Part shown: positions 54,720 to 64,000 of the stretch, one piece after another
Layout: each line of letters begins with the position of its first letter
Numbering within the stretch: the first letter of the stretch is position 1
Source: Syngnathus acus
Lineage: Eukaryota > Chordata > Actinopteri > Syngnathiformes > Syngnathidae
Reading direction: 5' to 3'
DNA: 64,000 bases
NCBI RefSeq assembly: GCF_901709675.1
Contig: NC_051090.1
Coordinates: 9,688,842 to 9,752,841, forward strand
Position numbers and translations under genes: made by a program
The notes under the pieces: generated by a model
What the model was told of the DNA's origin: nothing
Databases searched by the model: none
Seen by the model: the letters and a program-made list of their open reading frames with translations, nothing else

Positions 54720-55200
54720 CATAGATAACAATCTGGAACGACCCCATTTGAGTCCAAGAAGGACGATTTTGGAGAAGAAAAACAGATTGGCAGTGGACTG
54801 ATCAGAACACCAACGACTTAACTTCACAGATCTTAAACACAGACGCACACAACATTGTGGGGCAACCACATGTAAGAGTCAGTTGGACAAATAAAGGAAC
54901 TCTTTTGGAAAAATGAAAAGAGATGTCAAGAAGCGAGACAGATTGAGGTGACACACAACATAAGCGGAAGATCTCTCCAGAACATAAACAAATCACAACA
55001 TTGTGGAGCGACCATCAGAGTGTGGATAATCTCTATAAATTGCATATCCACAAAAGAAGGATCATCTTCTCACAAGCAACACTTATTCATTAGGTGCTGC
55101 TGTTTCGGTTATCAACGGGGCACAAGGATGAACGTGCACAACATTGCAACGGGAACCCATTAAAGACATGCCGAAAGTCACCAGAAACTCTAACGTCTAC
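54720..55200. repeat. Degenerate tandem repeat in lmo4 intron 1, about 145-bp unit
   Basis: ACAACATTGTGGGGCAACCA, ACAACATTGTGGAGCGACCA and ACAACATTGCAACGGGAACC start units at about 54849, 54995 and 55139. A related earlier unit begins near 54728 (ACAATCTGGAACGACC). Between them AAAAGAAGGATCATC-like parts also match loosely. Confidence 0.55.
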
Positions 55201-55665
55201 ATTATTTTTGTCATCATCTCGTGCATCACCAGGTTGTGGTGTGGGGATCCACTGTCACTTTCAAGATGACACTTTTTGTGTTTGTTTGTTTCGAAGGGGG
55301 GGTTAAAAAAATCCAAAAACACTTTCCTAAAAAGCACATGTCAGAACTTGGCACCCTTCACCAGAAAAGGACTGTTTTGTTTTAACTGCTACGGAAAAGT
55401 GAAGCGTTTATTATTGCAAGGGAGGTCTTTGTCATTTCTGACCTTCTCCGACTTGACATCACATTACTCTTCCAAATATGACGTTCCTGCCAAGCGTTCT
55501 CACGTCAAGCTGCCATTAAATGTCGTTTAAAAGTGTAAGCGACAAATCTTTTGCTAAAGGCAGGTAGTCTAATTATGGTGGAGGGTGGTAGTGTTGCGGT
55601 GGTGGTGGGGGTCCATTCACTAAGCCATTAGCGATGGCTTTTAGGGACAAAAGCAAGCAGACTAC

Positions 55666-55860
55666 CTTTAGAGCTGATTGCATCTGAGGAAGAGGATGAG
55701 GGAGGCGACCTGAAAGTGACTCCCCGGGTAAACAACACGCAGCCATCGTCAAGTTTCACACAGCGAAGAAGAGAGGAGAAGGGGAGGGGAGAGGGCGGAG
55801 TGGGGCTTTTAACTTTACTCAGGTAATTAATTACACGGCCGGGCAATTCGAGATAAGATC
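55666..55860 (-). ncRNA. lmo4: Candidate alternative non-coding first exon of lmo4 (proximal)
   Basis: The minus strand ends TCTAAAG|GTAGTC at 55666/55665, a usable donor. Upstream lies a CT-rich tract (complement of 55760-55810) of the kind found at TATA-less promoters. The 5' limit is a guess. It is listed as an untranslated exon. Confidence 0.3.
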
Positions 55861-56060
55861 GCTTCGGAGTCAAAGTCATCAGAACAAGTGCGTCGTTATG
55901 TTCGGATTGAACGAAAAACAACATGCTAGCAAACATCAGCTAGCATACTTTCAAATACAAAACCTGAACTTCGCCCCCACCCCGATTCAAAAAAAAAAAA
56001 AAAAGGCTGTCAAGCACGTTTTGACGTTTTCTAACGTAACAAAATCAAAAGAAAACTCAC

Positions 56061-56430
56061 CTGGTTTAAAGTGTGAAGTTAACAAACTGGAAAATGGTCC
56101 CAAACTGTGCACGTAGATTTATTTACACACGCAAAAAAAAAAAAAAAAAAAGATTTAAAAAAAGTTGAGTTTAAGTATTTCCTGCGTTTTACTGCCTCGG
56201 AGTTCGGTTGTGGAAGGAACACGCAGAGTCCATGGCGGAAGGAAGATCGGATCTCTGCCACATCGCCGTAAGGTCCTCACACCGAGTGGAGCGTGCCAGG
56301 TTGAGAAGCGCTGAGAATGTCGCTGCAGCGGCTGCTGCTGATGCTTCTCTCCAGTCCGAAGCTCCTGCGCCTCACGTTTTTCTGTCTCTGACAAGGAAAC
56401 CAGCGCCTGTAGAAATGACCTCTGCCTGCG
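56061..56430 (-). ncRNA. lmo4: Candidate non-coding first exon of lmo4 (distal)
   Basis: The minus strand ends ACCAG|GTGAGT at 56061/56060, a perfect donor match, and can splice to the acceptor at 54592. The 5' limit is inferred from CCAAT box spacing. An A/T run at 56134-56152 lies inside. It is listed as an untranslated exon. Confidence 0.45.
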
Positions 56431-56600
56431 TGACGGAACAAGGCTTCACCCAATCGGGGCCAAGATAGTGGAAATGAGGGGTGGGAACTAGTGACAGTCA
56501 GCCAATCAGAGCGAGGGAGAGCGCGAACAGTGGGATGGATGGAGAGAGAGAGAGAGAGAGAGCGAGAGCGAGAGCGAGAGAGCTCCAAAACCTCGCAAAT
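56431..56600 (-). promoter_or_regulatory. lmo4: Probable lmo4 promoter with two CCAAT boxes
   Basis: CCAAT at 56449-56453 and CCAAT at 56502-56506 (in AGCCAATCAGAG, a good NF-Y match), a TGACG half-site at 56431, and then a GA/CT tract. No TATA box. Orientation is inferred from the exon downstream. Confidence 0.45.
56541..56584. repeat. (GA)n microsatellite
   Basis: GA run with GAGC interruptions. It reads as a CT-rich tract on the lmo4 strand, upstream of the presumed start. Confidence 0.95.
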
Positions 56601-57529
56601 ACTCAACTGCATCGGTTAATATTGACCATGCATGCTTGATTAATGTCCATATTAAATTCCCATTTATTATCTTCTGCCTGGGATTACATGGTCCTTCTAA
56701 CGATTCTCAATGGAGATGTAAAGAATGCAGAGGTAACCTCGCGCCTGACTTTAATTACCTGACATTCCAGAAGGGTGTCGCGTACCAAGTCCTGGCACCC
56801 ATCAACAAGTATACTTATTATTTACGTGTAGTAGCGCCCTCGTCTGGCACAGAGTGTAATTGTAGCAAGGCGCTCGACTGTCATTTGTGACCTCATTCAA
56901 GACCCCTGGGGAGTTGGGTTCAAGCTGGTTTAGGTGTTGCTGTGCCGTGGGATGGGACCCTCAGAAAATTGATCATCTCCTTTCTCTTCTGAGATCTTTG
57001 AGTTCCGTGGTACTTTACCCCCCCCAAGCTGCACGACGAAACAGACAAAGGCCCCGCCAAACAATATGGCCTCAGATGTTTGGATGCTCCCCACAGGGCT
57101 GATCTCACCCGCGTGAAAAGAAACCGTGGTGCTTCGTAATGAAGACACTTGTCCTGCCGGGTGGGAGGAAGGAAGAAAGAAATAAAGAGAGAAAGAGAAT
57201 TTATGGTGATGGTGCGCTTCACACTGGAGTTGACATGCTAACTAATGCTAACTTCAACAAAGTGAGATTGAAGCTCACTGATGGAATGCTCAACAGTCAC
57301 CCAGAAGACTTGAGATAATTCCAGATATTGTTTTCTTTATTCACTCTTTTGTCTGAATGCTAAAGACAGTTTGTTAGCGTAGCATCAAATATAGCTACAG
57401 AGTAAAAAAGGCGCTTCAATCCCTCAACCGATCTGAATGAAGTAAAGAGATGATCAATTTTGAGAGAGGGGATGCCCACCCTTCTGCAAACACAGATCTC
57501 CCTGACCCCACCGCCTTCACTCTCCTCTT

Positions 57530-57960
57530 CCTCCCACCCTCGCAGCGACGTGCCGTAATTATTCCGTTAAAAAAAAGAAGGCCACTCAGAGTAATTCCTC
57601 TCTGCTCTGTGTTATGAGAAGCTCATTAAAAGCGGCTCGGAACAAACACAAAGCTTTTCCCTGCGAGCCCCCCCTGCTCCTCTTTTCAGACTCATCTCGT
57701 AATTTCCCTCTGTTTTAATCATTGAAATCAATTAATCATCGCACAGTGGAAAAAATATTCCGCACCATCTTTCTGCCGTGTTTTTGTTTCGGCTGATGAG
57801 ATTGTCAAGAGAGCTCCGGAGCAAAGTGGGCTCGCGTCGCCCGCTTGCCAAAGGGGAAATCAGCTCGGCGCAGCGGCGTCTCCTCGGAGCTCCAGGAATA
57901 ATAAAACAATTAAAGTGGAGGAAAAGATTGTCTTTATACATCTGATGTCTTTCCGATGAG
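57530..57960. promoter_or_regulatory. Candidate conserved regulatory block upstream of lmo4
   Basis: GCCGTAATTATTCCGTTAAA, CATTGAAATCAATTAATC and AACAATTAAAGTGGAGG with AGAAGCTCATTAAAAGC in balanced sequence. It resembles an enhancer; alignment is needed. Confidence 0.35.
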
Positions 57961-58079
57961 GCCGGGGGCATCTCATAATGAACACATTTTGTCATGGAAA
58001 ACCCACCTGGCACATTCAAAGTCCCCCGATAACTTTTCTTCCAGGCGTGACTCGCTTTTTGACTCATTTTGTTCAGTCA

Positions 58080-58470
58080 AGCTTCCCTAAAACCAGGCCA
58101 GAACTAGCAGCCAAACCAGTCTCAAAAACACCTCCACTGGTCCTCTTTCAGAAACTAATAATTGAACCAAGGCGGGAACAAGCACCTGAACAAGTTTTTT
58201 TTTCTTTCCTCATTGAACTAGTCTTGTTTTTCCTAAAACCAAGCCTGGAACTAGTCTTCTCTCAAACCAACATCTGAACCAAGTCCTCTTACCTTGAACA
58301 AACACCTGAACCAGACTAAACTAGTCTTCTTAGCCTAAAACCCACACCTGTTGTCTAGAGACGACTGGTTCTGGTTTGCTTTTAGGGAAGTCTGGTTCTG
58401 ATATTAGTTTTAGAGAAGACAACAGACTTAGGTTTTGATTTGAGGGAATTCCAGGACTGGTCAAGATCAA
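58080..58470. repeat. Degenerate direct and inverted repeat cluster
   Basis: The phrase CCTAAAACCAAGCCTGGAAC and variants recur at 30-40 bp spacing in 58085-58330. Then 58365-58410 carries the same phrase inverted (complement of TTTAGGGAAGTCTGGTTC matches CTTCCCTAAAACCAGGCC in part). Confidence 0.5.
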
Positions 58471-58559
58471 AGTTCAAGACTTGAGGTCGCCTCGTGACGC
58501 CTTCCAAAGCCGCCATCTCAACGCTAATCAAAGTGTAGCGAACGTCCCCGTAAGTAACG

Positions 58560-58830
58560 GAAGGCAGCCAGTCGACCCCCCTTTAAGAGCTTTAATCGAC
58601 GGATAATTAATTCCACACACTATTGCCGACTCCCCGTATGCGCGTAGGTACAAACACACAAACAGCCGCTAACGACGCGGCCTTAATGAAACGTTGTGAA
58701 TCCTTAACGAGTCCCGAAGCCTGGTGATGAATTTCATAATTATTCAGCCCCCGCACGAGCGGCGCGGGAAAGCCATCAGTCAAGGCAAATGAGTTGGCAT
58801 CCATTAAGGGTTTGCGATGTCTTGTCGGGA
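58560..58830. promoter_or_regulatory. Candidate conserved regulatory block
   Basis: TCGACGGATAATTAATTCC, GAATTTCATAATTATTCAGC and TGGCATCCATTAAGGG within 270 bp. A homeodomain-rich, balanced stretch. Confidence 0.35.
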
Positions 58831-59160
58831 CGTTGCCTTTATTAGCTCCTTACAAGCATTGCCATAATTGAGAGCATATTTCATTTGTCTCCCAGTTCAC
58901 TTTACTAAATGACTGCTCGTTTTTTTCCCCTTTTTTATTTATTTATTTACAACAGGCCGCGAGCTGCTTCCTCAAGCACTGAGCCAAACTCCACCAACTT
59001 TAGCCGTCTTGCGAGATAATTAAGGGACGCAAGAACGTTCAGGATATTTTGTCAGGATCATGCGCGTCTTAGCCAAAACAACAAATCTAGCCGATCATTC
59101 GATTGAATCATCGACAGGATAATCTGGTCTAAAAACACAACTATGCAGAAGTGACAGACA

Positions 59161-59410
59161 GTTAGAGTGAAGAAACTTTGTACAATGTGGTTAGCATGGA
59201 AAAAGTTGTGGTTAGCATGAAGAAACTCCGTACGACATAGTTAGCTTGAAGGAACTTTGAACGACGTGGTTAGCATGAAGAAACTTGGTATGACAAGATT
59301 AGCGTCAAGACACGTATGGTTTGTTTAGCATGAGGAAACTTCGTACGACATAATTAGCATCCAGAAACCTTGTGTTTCGCATGAAGAAGCTTCGTATGAT
59401 GCGGTTAAGC
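59161..59410. repeat. 29-bp minisatellite, about eight degenerate units
   Basis: The unit begins GTTAGCATGAAGAAACTTCG and ends TACGACGTG-like, repeating every 29 bp with one shortened unit (about 21 bp) near the start. Copies differ at several positions. Confidence 0.8.
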
Positions 59411-60879
59411 GAGAAGCTAGCTTTTTCAGTCCCGCTCCGCCTGCATCACCGCCATGTTTTTCTATAATTCCCGACTGCTCGCGGTCCTTATTAGACGTTA
59501 ATAAATAAGTAATTGAAACTCCAGACAGCCCAACAAAGAAATAAGTAAGAGAGAGTGAGAGAAAATGTCAGCCTTCCTTATCATCATTGAGACTTGATTG
59601 CTGTGGGATTAGAATGCAATCAGCATGGCGTCACTATGGCGACCACTGCTTTTAACTCTTTATCATTGCTGCACATCTTAATTTAACTTGGAACACTTGG
59701 GATCACTTTAGATGGGAAATTGACCAAAAAAATGAAGAAGGAAGGCAAGGGGAGGGGAAGGGGGGCGAGGGGAGAACAGACATTCTTGTTCTTTGTGTTC
59801 TATTTCAATTTAATTTGTCTTTCAGGCTGAGAAAATCAATTTATCAAGACGTGTGTGGGAAAGTGGTGGGGGAAGACTAATCTTGTCAAAATGAATGCTT
59901 GACACATTATTTGGACATCTGTGTTAGTCTCCCCCCCACACCCCCACCTCCGCTCGCCCAACCTATTTCAGGAACTTATCTTCTGTTATTTACAGCAAAA
60001 GTCGCCAGGTTGTGATTTTCTGTACTGTGGTAAAAACAAGTAAGATTTATTTTCAGGTGGCAAAATATTGTCACAGAATCTACAAATTTATAGTATTGTA
60101 GCCTCTTTTATTGAGACAATGACCGTTTACCATCAGCCATAAACATGGCCAAATAGCCCATCAAACTGGTTGCACACTCAAGCAACTGCCACGGAAGGAA
60201 GGAGTTGGTTTTGTGTGTAGGTGGAAGTTCTACCGCACACATACTCATTCAAATCCAATCACAAATCGAACAGGAGCTCGGTCACATTTGTGGTTGGCAG
60301 TCAGTGGGAGTGGAAAGATAAGACGGGCGGCCATGTCTGACCAGTAGCTTTGGTTCCTGAGCCAAACTAGGACGAAACACAGCATTAAAAATAGTGGAAT
60401 CAAAGCTGGCATGAGATGGTATCTTGTGGCATGTTTCTGTTTCAACTATTCAGAAGTTTAAGAGGAGGAAAGACGCAAAAATATTGCACATAAAAATGCC
60501 AGAAATAACGCTAAATGGACTAGCATGCTAGCTAACTTGTTAATTTGTGTTTTGACAAAATGGCAGAATTTAAACGTGTGCGAATAACACGTCACACGCA
60601 AATAGTCACTGTCGGAGCTATTTTTTGGAATTAACGGCAATATCACACTCAAGATTGTGATATATCATCACCACTGCGATTATCTACAAGCAAATTACAA
60701 TCATGATGGATTTGTTTTCAACTTTGGATGTGCCCTGTGCCGGTTCATTCACATACACAAACAGGAAGACAGCACATTTGTGTTCATCACGTGGAGCGTT
60801 GTCATCCGATGTTTCCACCACGTTAGCACTTAGCTCATACAAACAAACCACCTCCAGCCGGGTCCCGAGTCGGCTGTCG

Positions 60880-61060
60880 TCAGAAATCCATAATCCGCGG
60901 CCGCAATTTAATGGCTGTTTTAATGAAAGCGAGCGTTTGGGGAGATAAGAGCGACGGGCCCACTGTACGCCAATGTGCCAAACGGAAATAAGTGCAAGTG
61001 GCAAGGTCACTAATCAATAGCCAGTTAATTAATGAGTACTGCGCCACAGTATGGATTTGC
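60880..61060. promoter_or_regulatory. Candidate conserved regulatory block
   Basis: CCGCAATTTAATGGCTG, TAATCAATAGCCAGTTAATT and AATGAGTACTGCGCC in balanced sequence. Conservation was not tested. Confidence 0.3.
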
Positions 61061-64000
61061 AAATGCCGACCTTTTTTTTTTTTCTTTTTTGCTTCAATCG
61101 TTGAACGACGTCAGCGTGTGAAAAAAAAACCCACTCCAATGCTGATTCACCTTGAATGTCTCATTTGAGTTAAGGCAGGAAATATTTAACGTCAATGACC
61201 AACCTGCCTAAAAGACATCAGGGGAAGGAAAAGTTTGTCCAAGAACAGTGGAAAATGGAAATGAAATTTTGTTGTCATAGCGCACAAAGCAACAAAATAA
61301 ATTTTCCAGATTCGACCCGCCCAAAGAACAGCAAAATACGAAGACTGCTAGCTGGTGTCTTTGCGACTTGCTAGGCTACCATCCACCATCCAAGACATCT
61401 AAAAACTTTGACGATAATATGAGCTACAGTACATTTCTGTAAAAACATCCTCGACGATTTAGCGTCTGATCAAGCTAATATCCAGAACGTATAGTATCGC
61501 GGGTTTAAAAAAAAAAGCATTTCAAAAAGTTAGTGCGAGATGACGCAGAATTCATGCAGCTGAAGGAGAAGATTAAAAAAAAAAAAAAAGCAGCAGAAAT
61601 TAAGTCGTGATTACAATTACAGGACATGACACTTAGCTGATTTGAAACCAAATTTGACAAAGGCCGTCAATGGCGTCAATGGCGCCTTGCTCGCCAGATC
61701 CCCAATCAAAAGTTTGCCGGGTATAATTTGACGCAATCACATTTCTCCACAGTCATCCAGCGCAATCAGGTAATCAGAGGGAAGCATTAACAAGACAAAT
61801 GGAGTTGGAAAAAGTGGGTGCGCTCTGTTTGCTGGAACTTCCAACTGAGAAGCCCCCCCACCCCCCGATCCCGGACCCCCCGCCCCTCCGCCTGATTACC
61901 CCTATCACCCTCATACGGCGCCGCCCCACCGCCGCCATGTTGGCTGCTGATTGACTTGTGCGTAAAAAGTCGGCAGGTAAATTATTACTCTTTGGGGCCA
62001 TTGGTGTCAAGTGATTAGTTGGCGCTGTTTCTGACAAAACCTCGTCGGCTCGTTACGAGCGGTTCGCCACCTCTACCTTGACGTCTGATTGACTCGCTTG
62101 CTTCCGGACAACACGGCGAAGTTTATTTTACATCGAATGGCCAAGTGGCGCCTTTTAACTACTTGGAATATCAGATGATATCCCTTCTCGCGTGAACGAC
62201 AAACACTTTGGAGTTTCCTCAACAGCAAAACCAATTAACTGACAGAAATAATTGTAAACAATTAAATAATAATCGTTTAAGTGACAGGTGTTAGTGAGTG
62301 AGCAAACTAACAGAAAACGTTTTACGCCCTAATCTCGGGAGGCCTTCTCCTAGGTTGGTAGGGGACACCCTCTCAATGCTCACTCTAGATTTTCTTTAAT
62401 TCTCAAATTTAAAAAAAAAAAAAGAAGAGGAGGACGTGAGTACAACAAAGGCGGCGAGCAAAGCGTAATGGGCTCTCTGTTTGGCTGTGGGGCTCTTTAC
62501 AGCCATTCTAATTAAGGCCATCCAGAAACAAAGAAGCTGGATTGAGGCACTTTCTCATCAGAGTCTCTCCATGAGCCTCTTTTGTCATGAACACACAGCC
62601 AATTACAAAGCTCCACAATGGGTGAGCGGGGAGGTGCCGAGTGTGTGTGTGCGTGTGTGTGTGTTGGGGGGGGATGCTGAAGGAGCCCCCGTCAAGACTG
62701 CACAGATCGAAAACCTCCAAAAGACTCCCGTGACATTGTAGTAAACACTTAAATACTCCCCGAAACGTTCCCACATTCAGTTCAAAGACAACTTTTTGAC
62801 TCACTCGTCAACGATAGGTACGAAAACATGCTAGGTTAATCAAATCTTATCGTAAACATCGAAGAATTTGGTGTAGCTGAAAATGTGGCTTCTGAAAAGT
62901 TCCATAGGAACCTTTTATTTCAACTATAACGCTTGCTATACTAACACTAGCCACAAGAGGACTGTTTCCTCAATTAGACTTTTTAATTATGATGACGAAA
63001 CTATTGGAGGCGGGGCTTGTAGACCCAACACGAAACCCTCCAGAGATGTGCCATTGATGACACAATTAGCAGCCAAAGTCAACGCGCTGTTGGCGGCACC
63101 TTGATTCTGTACCCAAACCTCAAAAACAACCTTGGAGCCAAAGTCAAGACAAGCACTTCTTTCATTTCCTCTGCACCCCCGGGCCGTCGTAATCCCCCGA
63201 AAAAAACGTGTCGCGCGGGCGGTCCGAGCAAACACAGATGGGCTCGACGCTCCCCGTCGATGTTGACATTCGGCCGCCGACACGCAATGAGAGGAAACAA
63301 AGTCATCGCCGACACCGTCTAAAGTCTGACAAATGAACGAGCGCAAACTAGTCGTTCTTGGAGACATTTGCAAGTACAACGCGGGGCAACAATTTTGATT
63401 ATAAATCACAAAAGTAGGCATAGACAACGGCATCGAGCGATTGTGGACGTTCCCCCGAGCATGAAGGCCTAACTACCCGCGGACAAGCGTGGCTTCATCA
63501 ATCTGGTCAAAATGGCGCGGCGGGACGGCGACGGCGGGGCGGGAGGACGCTTGCCCCGACAGTCACGGTCAGGTGGCTCAATCTGTCAATCAGACACCAG
63601 ATTTACCAACGCAAAGCTCGGCTGGGTTTATGAAATACGGTGACCGTATGCCGTCACGGTCACGAGAGAAGACAGCAAAAACTGACAACAGAGAAAGAAG
63701 TGAACAGGGAAACAACAATCAAAGACTGTGATGCATTCATGAATTGTGGGAAATATGAAAACTGCCTACAAAATGAGCAAACTCAATCACAAATCCTGCT
63801 CGTCTTTTGCCCGCACGTTGTCGACCTGTTTGCGGACAAGAGAGTAGCGACTCGTTTGAGCTGGACTGGGAAGAAAACAAGACTTTCTTTCATAAATAAA
63901 GAAACACGAGATGGCGGCTAATGTGGTGCAAATGTGCGACGTTAGTCGAGGGAAGAGGCAAGCCTTTGTTAGCCGCTTCCTGGCTGACAGGAAACGAGGG
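61061..64000. other. Upstream flank of lmo4 without recognisable genes
   Basis: No credible coding frame; the frames present are chance. Includes T/A runs (61072-61090, 61574-61589), a TG run at 62641-62665, and a CpG-rich stretch at 63170-63310 and 63475-63570 of unknown role. Confidence 0.45.

Noticed and set aside
59161-59410. Evenly spaced 29-bp repeats resembling a CRISPR array
   Set aside because: Units are head-to-tail without unique spacers and this is vertebrate DNA; it is a minisatellite.
62987-63433. 148-codon minus-strand frame
   Set aside because: No recognisable domain and no splice-site context; consistent with chance.

Overview
The window looks like vertebrate nuclear DNA, most likely a teleost fish. 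The grounds are GT-AG introns with phase-1 Ig exons, a near-complete LMO4 gene, a Rex1/L2-like LINE, a tRNA-derived SINE, several palindromic MITEs of types common in percomorph fish, and abundant microsatellites. There are no operons, ribosome binding sites or CRISPR arrays. A percomorph is favoured; the species cannot be told from sequence alone.

Layout. (1) 0.4-5.3 kb, plus strand: a compact gene-rich corner. An uncharacterised gene (exons 469-528, 828-921, 4541-5012) appears to carry a complete second gene inside its second intron on the same strand. The inner gene (five exons, 1443-3850, 337 residues) encodes a signal peptide, three Ig-like domains and a GPI-type tail, with its own poly(A) signal at 4454. 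The outer gene's last exon needs a one-base frame change near 4695 to join its two coding-looking parts. (2) 5.3-48 kb: a gene desert of about 43 kb. It holds a SINE, MITEs, a 5'-truncated LINE, a 1.3-kb foldback element fused to a fragment of a TA-target MITE, degenerate tandem repeats, and AT-rich blocks with homeodomain, TALE and POU-like motifs that resemble conserved non-coding elements. (3) 48.2-56.6 kb, minus strand: the LIM-only transcription cofactor gene lmo4, with four coding exons (54586-54336, 50230-50134, 49797-49642, 48773-48765; 170 residues) and two candidate non-coding first exons with a CCAAT-containing, CT-rich promoter near 56.5 kb. (4) 56.6-64 kb: the upstream flank of lmo4, with further enhancer-like blocks and two minisatellite-like loci.

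Functional reading. lmo4 is a developmental regulator (a nuclear LIM adaptor binding LDB1-type partners). The desert and introns are likely to carry its regulatory DNA, which is an inference without alignment. The Ig gene encodes a probable cell-surface GPI-anchored protein unrelated to lmo4. The outer gene encodes a probably soluble protein of unknown function.

Limits. Repeat boundaries, conserved-element candidates, transcription starts and poly(A) sites are by eye. No alignment, transcript data or repeat library was used.
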